This document shows positions 45,929 to 55,870 of a stretch of 64,000 nt of DNA, one piece after another. Numbering within the stretch: the first letter of the stretch is position 1; every line of letters starts with the position of its first letter. This DNA is from Roseivivax isoporae LMG 25204 (lineage in GTDB: Bacteria > Pseudomonadota > Alphaproteobacteria > Rhodobacterales > Rhodobacteraceae), in assembly GCF_000521865.1 (NCBI RefSeq), contig NZ_JAME01000006.1, forward strand, positions 116,708-180,707. The letters are read 5' to 3'. The translations under genes and the position numbers were made by a program. The notes beneath the pieces are model-generated. The model was not told the origin of the DNA, ran no database searches, and saw nothing but the letters and a program-made list of their open reading frames with translations.

Positions 45929-47392
45929 ATGCCGCCGAGCGAAGACGCCCAGACCCGCTATGCCGCGGCGCTGCGCCTGATGCAGGCGGGCCGCATGGCC
46001 GAGGCGCGCACCGCGCTGACCGCGCTCCTCGCGTCCCATCCCGACAGCCCCGAGATCCGCGCGCAGCTCGCGCGCATCGCGCACGAGGAGGGCGACTTCG
46101 CCACCCGTGCGGACCACCTCGACCGCGCGCTGGCCGCCCGGCCCGGCATGCCCGCGCTCCTCGACGCGGCCGTCGCGGCCTTTGCCGATGCAGGGCGGGT
46201 GGAGGATGCGCTGGCCGCCCACGATGCCCGCATCGCCGCCGCGCGGAAGCCGCTGCACGCCGCCGCCGACAAGGGCATCTACCTCCAGCGCATCGGCCGC
46301 TTCGACGAGGCCGAGGCGCTCTTTCGCGAGCTGATCGCCCGGGCCCCGTTCGAGGGGGTGCTCTACCGCACCTTCCTCGCCACGCACCGGCTCGCCGCCG
46401 ATGACCCGCTGATGGGACGGCTGCGCAAGGCTGCCAACAATCCCAAGGTCGGCGACGAGACGCGGGTGCACGCGCTCTTCGCGCTGGCCAAGGCGCTCGA
46501 GGACCAGGGCGCCCATGACGAGGTGTTCCCGGTCCTGCACCGGGCGAACCGCCTGCAGCGCCGCCTCGCCCCCTACGACCGCGCCGCGCGCGAGGCCGAG
46601 GATGCCGCGATCCGCGCAGCGCAGGACCGGGCCGCGCTCGACCCCATCGACCTCGAGGCGGCGCTCGCGCCGGTCTTCGTCACCGGCATGCCCCGCTCGG
46701 GGACCACGCTCGCCGAGCAGATCGTCGGCGCGCATCCGGACGCGACCGCGGGGGGCGAGCTGGCGCTGGCGCTCCGGCTCGCGCATGCGCGCTTTGCCGC
46801 GAACGGGCGCCTCGCCGCGCTGCGCAGCCTCAAGGACCCCGACCTCGCGCGCTACGCCGCGTCCTACCTGCACGGCGTGCGGCGGGCGACCGGCGCCCGG
46901 CGGGGCACCGTGACCGACAAGTCGATCCAGAGCCACCTGGTCTACGGCTACCTCGCCCGCGCCCTGCCCGGGGCCCGGTTCGTGGTGATCGACCGCGATC
47001 CCCGCGACGTGGCGCTGTCGATCTACAAGACGCATTTCGCGCTCGGCACGCACCGCTACGCCAACGACCTCGCCGACATCGCCGCCGCCATCAAGGCGTT
47101 CCGCGCCTCGGTCGCCGCCTGGCAGGACCGGCTCGGCGACCGCCTGGTGCGCGTGGCCTACGAGGATCTCGTGGGCGATCCCGAACCCGCGGCGCGGCGG
47201 CTGGTCGCGGCGGCGGGGCTCGACTGGGACCCCGCATGCCTCACGTTCCACGAACGGGGCGGCGCGGTCCGCACGCTCAGCATCGCGCAGGTGCGCCAGC
47301 CGATCCATGGCGGGCGCCGCGCGGCCTGGCGGCGCTACGAGACCGAGATGCAACCCTTCATCGACGCATGGGGAGACGATCCTTGGGACTGA
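45929..47392 (+). CDS. TPR-repeat sulfotransferase-family protein
   Basis: The 487 residues have an N-terminal helical repeat region (about 1-210, TPR-like: YAAALRLMQAGRMAEARTALTALLASHPDSPEIRAQLARIAHEEGD) and a C-terminal sulfotransferase domain with the PAPS 5'-phosphosulfate loop VFVTGMPRSGTTLAEQ near residue 250 and the 3'-phosphate segment FVVIDRDPRDVALSIYK near 350. Substrate unknown; relatives sulfate polysaccharides or peptides. The ATG at 45929 is chosen because GGGAG lies six bases upstream; the earlier in-frame ATG (45923) sits against that site. Confidence 0.85.
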   Translation: MPPSEDAQTRYAAALRLMQAGRMAEARTALTALLASHPDSPEIRAQLARIAHEEGDFATRADHLDRALAARPGMPALLDAAVAAFADAGRVEDALAAHDARIAAARKPLHAAADKGIYLQRIGRFDEAEALFRELIARAPFEGVLYRTFLATHRLAADDPLMGRLRKAANNPKVGDETRVHALFALAKALEDQGAHDEVFPVLHRANRLQRRLAPYDRAAREAEDAAIRAAQDRAALDPIDLEAALAPVFVTGMPRSGTTLAEQIVGAHPDATAGGELALALRLAHARFAANGRLAALRSLKDPDLARYAASYLHGVRRATGARRGTVTDKSIQSHLVYGYLARALPGARFVVIDRDPRDVALSIYKTHFALGTHRYANDLADIAAAIKAFRASVAAWQDRLGDRLVRVAYEDLVGDPEPAARRLVAAAGLDWDPACLTFHERGGAVRTLSIAQVRQPIHGGRRAAWRRYETEMQPFIDAWGDDPWD

Positions 47393-48036
47393 CCGACATC
47401 ACCGACCGCATCCGCGCGGCCGAACGTGCCGCGGGACGGCCCGAGGGCAGCGTGCACCTGATCGCGGTGTCGAAGGTACAGCCCGACGCGCGCGTGCGCA
47501 CGGTGCTCGAGGCCGGCCACCGGCATTTCGGCGAGAACAAGGTGCAGGAGGCCGAGGGCAAGTGGCCGGGCTTCCGCGGGGACTTCGCCGATGTCCGGGT
47601 CGACCTGATCGGACCGCTGCAATCGAACAAGGCGCGCCGCGCGATGGAGCTCTTCGACGCGATCCATTCCATCGACCGCCCGAAGCTTGCCCGCGCCATC
47701 GCGCGCCTCGCGCAGGAGACGGGCGGCTGCCCCGACCTCTTCGTCCAGGTGAATACCGGCGAGGAGCCGCAGAAGGCCGGCATCCTGCCCGGCGACACCG
47801 ACGCCTTCGTCGCCGAGTGCCGCGACCTCGACCTGCCCGTGCGCGGCCTCATGTGCATCCCGCCGGTGGACGAGACGCCGTCGCTGCATTTCGCGCTGCT
47901 GGCGAAGCTTGCCGCGCGCAACGGCCTCGACGGGTTGTCCATGGGCATGTCGGCGGATTTCGAGGAGGCGATCGCGCTCGGCGCCACGCATGTGCGGGTG
48001 GGCTCGGCCATCTTCGGCGCGCGTGCCACCACATGA
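47383..48036 (+). CDS. YggS-family PLP-binding protein
   Basis: PLP homeostasis protein. The 217 residues show the family: HLIAVSKVQPDARVRTVLEAGHRHFGENKVQEAEGKWPGF (PLP lysine in VSK), DLIGPLQSNKARRAMELFDAIHSIDR, and the end LSMGMSADFEEAIALGATHVRVGSAIFG. The TTG at 47383 is chosen because GGGGAGA lies seven bases before it, inside the last codons of the sulfotransferase gene. An in-frame ATG at 47368 has no such site. The HAD gene overlaps the stop by four bases. Confidence 0.93.
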   Translation: MGLTDITDRIRAAERAAGRPEGSVHLIAVSKVQPDARVRTVLEAGHRHFGENKVQEAEGKWPGFRGDFADVRVDLIGPLQSNKARRAMELFDAIHSIDRPKLARAIARLAQETGGCPDLFVQVNTGEEPQKAGILPGDTDAFVAECRDLDLPVRGLMCIPPVDETPSLHFALLAKLAARNGLDGLSMGMSADFEEAIALGATHVRVGSAIFGARATT

Positions 48037-48716
48037 GCGCGCGCATCGTCTTCGACCTCGACGGCACGCTGATCGACAGCGCCCCCGACATCGCGTGCGT
48101 GGCGAACGGCCTGCTCGCGGAGGAGGGGCGCGCGCCCCTGACGCTGCCCGAGACCATCGGCTTCATCGGCGAGGGCGCGGGCGTGTTCGTGGCGCGGATG
48201 CGCGCGGCGCGGGACCTGCCGGAGACGGCGCAGGACGACCTCCTCGCGCGCTTCGTCGCGGCCTACGAGACGGCGCACGACCTCACCCGCCTCTACCCGG
48301 GCGCCGGGGCGGCGCTCGAGGCGCTCGGGGCGGCCGGGCACAGGCTCGGCCTCTGCACCAACAAGCCGGCGATTCCGGCGCGGTCGGTCCTCGCGCATTT
48401 CGACCTCGCGCGGCATTTCGGCGTCGTGATCGGCGGCGACACGCTGGCCACCCGCAAGCCCGATCCCGCGCCTCTCCGGGCCGCGCTCGACGCGCTGGGC
48501 GGCGGGCCCGCCCTCTATGTCGGCGACAGCGAGACGGATGCGGCGACCGCCGCGGCGGCGGACGTGCCGTTCCTGCTCTTCACCCGCGGCTACCGCAAGA
48601 GCGCGGCCGCGGACCTGCCCCATGCCGCGGCCTTCGACGACTGGGCGGCCCTGCCCGGCCTCGTGGCCGGACGCCTCGAGGCCGCGCGCCTTGCCCCCCG
48701 CGCGACCCGCGCCTAG
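48033..48716 (+). CDS. gph: HAD phosphatase, phosphoglycolate phosphatase-like
   Basis: The 227-residue HAD-IA enzyme has motif I FDLDGTLIDS, a cap with SAPDIACVANGLLAEEG, motif II CTNKP, motif III lysine in TRKPDPAP and motif IV VGDSETDAATAAAA. It dephosphorylates 2-phosphoglycolate or a similar sugar phosphate. ATGA overlaps the YggS gene. Substrate is a family-level inference. Confidence 0.88.
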   Translation: MSARIVFDLDGTLIDSAPDIACVANGLLAEEGRAPLTLPETIGFIGEGAGVFVARMRAARDLPETAQDDLLARFVAAYETAHDLTRLYPGAGAALEALGAAGHRLGLCTNKPAIPARSVLAHFDLARHFGVVIGGDTLATRKPDPAPLRAALDALGGGPALYVGDSETDAATAAAADVPFLLFTRGYRKSAAADLPHAAAFDDWAALPGLVAGRLEAARLAPRATRA

Positions 48717-48751
48717 GGTCCCGCCTTACCCCGAACTTGCCGGAGATCAGA

Positions 48752-49630
48752 GTGACCCAGATCATCACCGACCTGCACGAGGTCTCGGACCGCTACGACG
48801 CGCTGCTCGTCGACCTCTGGGGCTGCGTGCATGACGGCGTGCGCGCCTATCCCGACGCGGTCGCGGCGCTGACTGCCTACCGCCGGCAGGGCGGCCGCGT
48901 GGTGCTGCTGACCAATGCCCCCCGCCCGCGCGCGAGCGTGCAGAAGCAGATCGCGGGGATGGGCGTGCCCGACGAGGCCTGGGACACCGTCGCCACCTCG
49001 GGCGACAGCGCCCGCGCGGCCATGTTCCGCGGCGCCGTGGGCAACAGGGTCTGGTTCATCGGCGAGGATCACGACAGGAGCTTCTTCTCGCCGCTGCAGG
49101 TGGTCGAGAACCCCGTGGACATCACGCAGGTCCCGCTCGAGGAGGCCGAGGGCATCGTCTGCTGCGGGCCCTTCGATCCCCATGCCGATCCGGCGACCAT
49201 GCGGCCGCACTTCCTCGCCGCCAAGACGCGGGGGCTGAAGCTCCTCTGCGCCAACCCCGACATCGTGGTGGACCGGGGCGGCGTGCGCGAATGGTGCGCG
49301 GGCGCGCTTGCGCGCCTCTACGAGGAGATGGGGGGCGAGAGCCTCTATTTCGGCAAGCCGCATCCGCCGATCTACGACCTCGCGCGCCTGCGGCTGCGCG
49401 AGCTCGGCGACGTGCCGCCCGACGACAGGCTGCTCGCCATCGGCGACGGGGCGCATACCGACATCGACGGCGCCATGGGCGAGGACATCGATTCGCTCCT
49501 GATCACCGGCGGCCTCGCGGCGGAGGAGACGGCGACCGCCGATGGCGGCCAGCCGGATGCCGCGAAGCTCGGGCGCTACTGCACGGCCGAGGGCATCTCC
49601 CCGACCTTCGCCATGGGCTTCCTGCGCTGA
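48752..49630 (+). CDS. HAD-IIA hydrolase, TIGR01459 type
   Basis: The 292 residues carry motif I VDLWGCVHDG (Asp, with the unusual Trp), the cap region with LLTNAPRP, FGKPHPPIYDLAR (Lys motif) and motif IV GDGAHTDIDGAMGEDIDSLLI. It belongs to the NagD-like class of the TIGR01459 family, common in alphaproteobacteria, with no firmly assigned substrate. It starts with GTG after CCGGAGA. An exact 24-base repeat follows its stop. Confidence 0.9.
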   Translation: MTQIITDLHEVSDRYDALLVDLWGCVHDGVRAYPDAVAALTAYRRQGGRVVLLTNAPRPRASVQKQIAGMGVPDEAWDTVATSGDSARAAMFRGAVGNRVWFIGEDHDRSFFSPLQVVENPVDITQVPLEEAEGIVCCGPFDPHADPATMRPHFLAAKTRGLKLLCANPDIVVDRGGVREWCAGALARLYEEMGGESLYFGKPHPPIYDLARLRLRELGDVPPDDRLLAIGDGAHTDIDGAMGEDIDSLLITGGLAAEETATADGGQPDAAKLGRYCTAEGISPTFAMGFLR

Positions 49631-49667
49631 CGTCCCGGGCCCGGGCGCCTGCCTGGCGCGCGTCCTG

Positions 49668-49691
49668 GCTTCTTCTTGGCGGAAATATCCC
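49668..49691. repeat. 24-base dispersed repeat, copy 2
   Basis: Identical over 24 bases to 10242-10265. It begins 38 bases after the HAD gene stop, in the 228-base gap before the MaoC gene. A short hairpin, CGGAGGCTCCG, starts a few bases after it. Confidence 0.7.
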
Positions 49692-49858
49692 CGCCGGAGG
49701 CTCCGCCGCGGGACACGGGGTGGCGCGCCGGGCACGGACGGACCCGAACTCCCCACAAGGTCGGCCTTGATTTTCTGCGCGCGCGAAGCAATAAAGTTGC
49801 TTGAACGGGCGCCTCGGGCGCTTATTTGTTGCCGGGGCGCCTGATCATGGAGGCTGAC

Positions 49859-50302
49859 ATGTTCGACAACCTGCCGCGCGGGACGATCCCCATCGAGGAC
49901 ATCGAGATGGGCATGACCCGGTCGCTGCAAAAGCAGATCACCGACCGCGACATCGAGCTCTTCGCCGAGGTGTCGACCGACCGCAATCCCGTGCACCTCG
50001 ACGACGACTACGCCCAGGAGACGATCTTCGAGGGGCGCATCGCCCACGGCATGCTGACCGCCGGCCTGATCTCTGCGGTGATCGGCGAGCAGCTTCCGGG
50101 TCACGGCACCGTCTACATGGGACAGACGCTGAAATTCCTCGCCCCCGTGCGGCCCGGCGACGTGGTCCATGCCGAGGTGCGCGTGGTCGAGATCGACGTG
50201 GCGAAGCGGCGCGTGACCCTCGACTGCCACTGCTCGGTGGACGGCCGCAAGGTGCTGGTGGGCGAGGCCCGCGTGCTCGCGCCGTCGCGCAAGTTCGACT
50301 GA
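49859..50302 (+). CDS. MaoC-family (R)-specific enoyl-CoA hydratase-like protein
   Basis: The 147-residue hot-dog-fold protein has the hydratase motif FAEVSTDRNPVHLDDDYAQETIFEGRIAHGML (catalytic Asp and His), as in PhaJ and other MaoC enzymes that hydrate enoyl-CoA for fatty acid or PHA metabolism. The ATG at 49859 follows GGAGG five bases away; an upstream in-frame ATG (49847) would add MEAD. Exact chain-length preference is not visible. Confidence 0.88.
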   Translation: MFDNLPRGTIPIEDIEMGMTRSLQKQITDRDIELFAEVSTDRNPVHLDDDYAQETIFEGRIAHGMLTAGLISAVIGEQLPGHGTVYMGQTLKFLAPVRPGDVVHAEVRVVEIDVAKRRVTLDCHCSVDGRKVLVGEARVLAPSRKFD

Positions 50303-50375
50303 TCCGCGCCCCCCGCGTCCGGCACGGCGGCGGCCCCTCTTGCACGCCCCGCGCCCGGAAGCTACGCGGGTGCGC

Positions 50376-51307
<932 letters not shown>

Positions 51308-51311
<4 letters not shown>

Positions 51312-51790
51312 CCGCCGGCGCGCCCGATCCGATCGACCGCAGGGGGCTCGCGCCGCGGTTCTGGGAACGAAAGTCGCTGTCCGAGATGAGCTCCGCCGAG
51401 TGGGAGGCGCTCTGCGACGGCTGCGGCAAGTGCTGCCTCAACAAGCTCGAGGACGAGGAGACCGGCGAGGTCGCCCTGACCCGCGTCGCCTGCCGGCTCT
51501 TCGACGACACGACCTGCCGCTGCGCGCGCTACGAGACCCGGCACGCCTACGTGCCGGAATGCATCGTGCTGAAGCCCGACACCATCGCCGACCACGCCTA
51601 CTGGCTGCCGGTGACCTGCGCCTACAAGCTGCTCTGGGAGGGCCGGCCGCTCTACCCGTGGCACCCGCTGATCTCGGGCGATCCCGAGAGCGTGCACGCG
51701 GCGCGGGTGTCCATGCGCTCCCGCACGGTGCCCGAATTCGCCGTCGACGAGGACGCGTGGGAAGATCACATCATCGACGAGCCGGTCTGA
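51308..51790 (+). CDS. YcgN-family cysteine-cluster protein
   Basis: The 160-residue product belongs to the UPF0260/YkgJ-like cysteine-cluster proteins. CDGCGKCCLNKLEDEETGEVALTRVACRLFDDTTCRCARYETRHAYVPECI contains at least seven cysteines, likely a metal or Fe-S site. Function is not established. It is coupled by ATGA to ribF. Ends VDEDAWEDHIIDEP, as in the family. Confidence 0.92.
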
Positions 51791-51823
51791 CACCGGCCCG
51801 CGCCAGACGAGAAGGCCGCCAGC

Positions 51824-52867
51824 ATGCACTTTTCCTCGGACAATGCCGGCCCGGTGCCGCAGCAGGTGCTCGACGCGCTCGCCCGCGCCAATGACGGCCA
51901 CGTGCCGGGCTACGGCGAGGACGCGCTGTCCCACCGTGTGCGCGACCGCCTGCGCGAGCTCTTCGAGGCGCCCGAGGCGGCGGTCGAGCTGGTGGCGACC
52001 GGCACGGCGGCGAACAGCCTCGCGCTCGCCTCGCTGGTGCAGCCCTTCGACACGGTGTTCTGCGCGCCCGTGGCGCATATCCACGAGGACGAATGCAACG
52101 CGCCCGAGTTCTACACCGGCGGCGCCAAGCTGACGCTGGTGCCGGGCGGCGACCGGATGACACCGGCGGCGCTCGAGGCCGCCGTCGCGGCCGAGGGCAC
52201 GCGCGGGGTGCACGGCGCACAGCGCGGCGCGGTCTCGATCACGCAGATCACCGAGCGCGGCAACCTCTACGACCTCGACGACCTGCATGCCCTGACGGCG
52301 GTGGCGCGCGCGGCCAAGCTGCCCGTGCATCTCGACGGCGCGCGCTTTGCCAATGCCTGCGTCGCGCTCGGATGCACGCCGGCCGAGATGACGTGGAAGG
52401 CAGGCGTCGATGTCGCTGTCTTCGGCGGCACCAAGAACGGCCTGATGGGGGTCGAGGCGGTGATCTTCTTCGATCCGGCCAGGCACTGGGAGTTCCAGCT
52501 GCGCCGCAAGCGGGGCGGGCACCTCTTCTCCAAGTTCCGTTATCTTGCCGCCCAGATGGACGCCTACCTGTCGGACGATCTCTGGCGCGACCTCGCGTCC
52601 CGCGCCAATGCGCGCTGCGCCGAACTGGTGGCGGGCCTCGGCAAGCACGCGCAGGTGCTGAACGACGCGCGCGGCAACATCGTATTCGCGACCCTGCCCC
52701 GGGCGGTCCATCACCGCCTGCGCGCCGAGGGGGCCAGCTACTACGTCTGGCAGGGCGACCCGGACGCGGGCGACGACACCGGGGATCTCGTGGTGCGGCT
52801 GGTCTGCGGCTGGTCGCTGACCGAAGAGGACGTCGCGCGCTTCACCGCCATCGTGCGCGCGGGCTGA
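51824..52867 (+). CDS. Low-specificity L-threonine aldolase
   Basis: PLP enzyme that splits threonine into glycine and acetaldehyde. The 347-residue product begins MHFSSDNAGPVPQQVLDALARANDGHVPGYGEDALS, has the PLP lysine in FGGTKNGLMGVEAV (Lys204 region), and ends with the substrate-binding RLVCGWSLTEEDVARF segment. Fold type I, length normal. hspQ follows convergently. Confidence 0.93.
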   Translation: MHFSSDNAGPVPQQVLDALARANDGHVPGYGEDALSHRVRDRLRELFEAPEAAVELVATGTAANSLALASLVQPFDTVFCAPVAHIHEDECNAPEFYTGGAKLTLVPGGDRMTPAALEAAVAAEGTRGVHGAQRGAVSITQITERGNLYDLDDLHALTAVARAAKLPVHLDGARFANACVALGCTPAEMTWKAGVDVAVFGGTKNGLMGVEAVIFFDPARHWEFQLRRKRGGHLFSKFRYLAAQMDAYLSDDLWRDLASRANARCAELVAGLGKHAQVLNDARGNIVFATLPRAVHHRLRAEGASYYVWQGDPDAGDDTGDLVVRLVCGWSLTEEDVARFTAIVRAG

Positions 52868-52884
52868 GACCCGCGCGCACGCGC

Positions 52885-53211
52885 TCAGTTCATCTGGAAA
52901 TGCAACTCGTAGGAACCGTCCTGGAACGCGCCGAAGAGGTCGGCGATGTCCGGGTGGTCGACGGGTTCGCCGGAATAGTCCGCGACGAGGTTCTGTTCGG
53001 ACACGTAGGCGACATAGAAGCTCTGGTCGTTCTCCGCCAGGAGGTGGTAGAACGGCTGCTCCTTCGCCGGCCGGCTGTCCTCGGGAATGGACTCGTACCA
53101 TTCCTCGGTGTTCGCAAATTCCGGGTCGACGTCGAACACGACGCCCCGGAACGGGTGCTTGCGGTGACGGACCACCTGACCAAGATTGTATTTGGCGCGC
53201 TGTGTGTGCAT
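52885..53211 (-). CDS. hspQ: Heat shock protein HspQ
   Basis: Small hexameric protein that helps Lon-type proteolysis and controls DnaA variants in E. coli. The 108-residue product opens AKYNLGQVVRHRKHPFRGVVFDVDPEFANTEEWYESIPEDSRPAKEQPFYHLLAENDQSFYVAYVSEQNLVAD, the HspQ family core. It is divergent from the transglycosylase gene with a 251-base gap; I could not fix a sigma-32 promoter there. Confidence 0.92.
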   Translation of the reverse strand: MHTQRAKYNLGQVVRHRKHPFRGVVFDVDPEFANTEEWYESIPEDSRPAKEQPFYHLLAENDQSFYVAYVSEQNLVADYSGEPVDHPDIADLFGAFQDGSYELHFQMN

Positions 53212-53462
53212 CGGATCGTCCTCTTAGTCGCAGAGACTAGCTCGATCAATGGGGATTTGTCCAATTTGACGCCTCATTTCTGCCGGAAACACTGTGTGCG
53301 GCTACGTCCGACAGTCGATTCTCGGGCGTTCCCCGCGACCTCCGCCCGGCAACGGTCCCGGATCCGGGCGGCGGGGCGCCGGCCCATCGGATTGTGATTT
53401 CGCGTACGGCGCCGATCCGTTACACTGCTCGAAAAAACAAGAGCAGACAAAGCGAGAGGCAG

Positions 53463-54053
53463 ATGAGCAGATCCCTTCGCGCTCTGGTGATCCTGTTGCT
53501 GGTGGCGTCCTGCGGCGGTGGCGGTTCCTCCACCCCCCCGTCGAACCTGGACAACGCCTGCGAGATCGTCCGTGAGCGGCCGCAATATTACCGCGCGTTC
53601 AAGGCGGCGGAACGCAAGTGGGGCGTGCCCGTGCACGTCCAGATGGCCACGATTCACCAGGAATCCAAGTTCGTCGGCGATGCCCGGACCCCGTTCCAGT
53701 ACTCGCTGGGCGTGATCCCGATCGGCCGGCAGAGTTCGGCCTTCGGCTACTCGCAGGCGCTCGACGGCACCTGGGAGGAATACCAGGCGGGCCACGGCGG
53801 CTACCGCACGCGCCGCGACCACATCAACGACGCCACCGACTTCATGGGCTGGTACATGACCCAGACGCGCGACAGCCTCGGCATCTCGCTGTGGGACGCG
53901 CGCAACCAGTACCTCGCCTACCACGAGGGACGGACCGGCTATGCCCGCGGCTCCTACAACCAGAAGGCCTGGCTCCTGCGGGTGTCCGACCGGGTGGCGA
54001 GCCGCGCGGCGCTTTACCAGGCGCAGCTGGCCTCCTGCCGCCACGCGCGCTGA
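53463..54053 (+). CDS. Lytic-transglycosylase-like lipoprotein
   Basis: The 196 residues begin with a short signal peptide and lipobox LLVASC (Cys17) followed by a Gly/Ser/Pro linker. The rest is an SLT-like lysozyme fold with the likely catalytic Glu67 in MATIHQESKF and SSAFGYSQALDGTWEEYQ, similar to the family's GxxQ pattern. It probably trims peptidoglycan while anchored to the outer membrane; the activity is inferred. The ATG at 53463 follows GCGAGAGGCAG. Confidence 0.82.
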   Translation: MSRSLRALVILLLVASCGGGGSSTPPSNLDNACEIVRERPQYYRAFKAAERKWGVPVHVQMATIHQESKFVGDARTPFQYSLGVIPIGRQSSAFGYSQALDGTWEEYQAGHGGYRTRRDHINDATDFMGWYMTQTRDSLGISLWDARNQYLAYHEGRTGYARGSYNQKAWLLRVSDRVASRAALYQAQLASCRHAR

Positions 54054-54080
54054 GGACGGCACGGGCGGCGGCGATTCGCC

Positions 54081-55172
54081 TCAGCGCGCCGCCGTCCCGC
54101 CGATGTCCGAGGTGGCAACCGACACCGCCTTGATGATCGCGTAGGCGGGCGCCCCGGTCTCGAGCCGCAGCGCCGCCGCCGACCGCCGGGTGATGCGCGC
54201 CAGCACCCGGCCCGCGGCGGTGTCGAGCGCCACGATGGTGCCCGGCCCCTCGCCCGGGCGGATGTCCTCGATCACCCCCGGCAGGATGTTCAGCGCCGAC
54301 AGCCCCTCGGGGCGCGCGCGCGCGAGGATCACGTCATGCGCGGCGATCCGGATGCGCAGGGTGCCGCCCGGGTCGGCGGCGACCCGCGGCAGGAACAGCG
54401 CGAGCCCCCCCGCATCGAGTTCCGTCAGCCCGTCGTCGTGGTGCCGCGCCACGCGCGCGGTCAGGACCGCGCCTGCCTCGCGCGGGCCCGTGGGCAGGAC
54501 CGCCGGGTCGCCCAGCACCGCTGCCGCGGGCCCCTGCGCGATCACCCGCCCCGCGTCGAGCGCGACGACCGTGGTGGCAAGACGCGCAACCTCGGACGCC
54601 GAATGGCTGACATAGAGGATCGGAATGCTCACCTCGTCGCGCAGCCGCTCGAAATAGGGCAGGATCTCCGCCTTGCGGGCCTCGTCGAGCGCGGCGAGCG
54701 GTTCGTCCGCAAGGATCAGCCGCGGCGTGGACAGGAGCGCGCGCCCGATGGCGACGCGGCTCTTCTCGCCCCCCGAAAGCGCGCCCGGCCGCCGGTCGAG
54801 GAGGTGCCCGATCCCGAGGAGGTCGATCACCCGGCGCGGGTCCTCGCGCGGGGCGTCGCGGGGCGCGAAACGCACGCCATAGGACAGGTTCTGCCGCACG
54901 GTCAGGTGCGGAAAGAGCCGCCCCTCCTGGAAGATGTAGCCAAGCCGGCGGCGGTGCGGCGGGAGCGCGACGCCCCGGTCGGTGTCGAGAAGCGTCCATT
55001 CGCCCGCGGCGATGCGGCCCGCCTCCGGCATGAGCAGCCCCGCGACCGCGTTCACGATGGTGGTCTTGCCCGACCCCGACCGGCCGAACAGCACGGTCAG
55101 CCCCGGCGGCGCGCGGAACGCCGCGTCGAGCGAGAACGCGCCGAAGGCGTGGCGCACCGAGACCTCGAGCAT
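54081..55172 (-). CDS. modC: Molybdate ABC transporter ATP-binding protein
   Basis: ATPase of the molybdate importer. The 363 residues have Walker A FGRSGSGKTT (near residue 30), the signature LSGGEKSRVAIGRAL, Walker B LILADEPLAALDE and switch VSHSASEV, then a C-terminal MOP/TOBE domain (GLSALNILPGVIEDIRPGEG...AYAIIKAVSV) that binds molybdate or tungstate and is typical of ModC. ATGA overlaps modB. Last gene of the mod operon. Confidence 0.93.
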   Translation of the reverse strand: MLEVSVRHAFGAFSLDAAFRAPPGLTVLFGRSGSGKTTIVNAVAGLLMPEAGRIAAGEWTLLDTDRGVALPPHRRRLGYIFQEGRLFPHLTVRQNLSYGVRFAPRDAPREDPRRVIDLLGIGHLLDRRPGALSGGEKSRVAIGRALLSTPRLILADEPLAALDEARKAEILPYFERLRDEVSIPILYVSHSASEVARLATTVVALDAGRVIAQGPAAAVLGDPAVLPTGPREAGAVLTARVARHHDDGLTELDAGGLALFLPRVAADPGGTLRIRIAAHDVILARARPEGLSALNILPGVIEDIRPGEGPGTIVALDTAAGRVLARITRRSAAALRLETGAPAYAIIKAVSVATSDIGGTAAR

Positions 55173-55867
55173 CACGCGCCCCCGACCCGCGCGGCGACGC
55201 GCCGCCCGACCAGTTCCGCCAGCAGGAGCGCGCCCATAGCGACGACCACCGATACGATCACCAGCTTCATCGCCGACGCCTCGCCCCCCGGCACCTGCAG
55301 GAAGGCGTAGATCGCCGAGGGCACGGTGCGCGTCTGTCCGGGGATGTTGGAGACGAAGGTGATCGTGGCGCCGAACTCGCCCATCGCCTTGGCGAAGGCG
55401 AGGATGGCGCCCGCGACGATGCCCGGCAGCGCCATGGGCAGCGTGACGGTCAGGAACACCCAGACCGGCGCGGCGCCGAGCGTGGCCGACGCCTCCTCGA
55501 GCTTCGGGTCGACCGCCTCGATCGACAGCCGGATGGCGCGCACCATGAGCGGGAAGGCCATGATCGCGGCCGCGAGCGCGGCGCCCGTCCAGCGGAAGGC
55601 CAGCACGATGCCCCAGTCGGCGAGGATGCTGCCCACCGGCCCGCGCGTGCCGAAGGTCAGGAGCAGCAGGTAGCCCGTGACCACCGGCGGCAGGATCAGC
55701 GGCAGGTGCACGAGCCCGTTCAGCACCTGCCGGCCGGGGAAGCGCCAGCGCGCGAGCGCGTAGGCCACGAGGATGCCGAGCGGCAGGCTGACAAGCGTCG
55801 CCCAGAGCGACACCTGGAGGGAGAGCGCGACCGCCTGCCACTCCTCGGGACCGAGCCAGCCCGTCAT
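55172..55867 (-). CDS. modB: Molybdate ABC transporter permease
   Basis: The 231 residues hold five to six membrane helices and the EAA loop (EASATLGAAPVWVFLTVTLPMALPGIVAGAILAFAKAMGEFGATITFVSN), with the GEFGATI-type ModB signature. It starts three bases after modA and overlaps modC by ATGA. Confidence 0.95.
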   Translation of the reverse strand: MTGWLGPEEWQAVALSLQVSLWATLVSLPLGILVAYALARWRFPGRQVLNGLVHLPLILPPVVTGYLLLLTFGTRGPVGSILADWGIVLAFRWTGAALAAAIMAFPLMVRAIRLSIEAVDPKLEEASATLGAAPVWVFLTVTLPMALPGIVAGAILAFAKAMGEFGATITFVSNIPGQTRTVPSAIYAFLQVPGGEASAMKLVIVSVVVAMGALLLAELVGRRVAARVGGA

Positions 55868-55870
55868 GCG

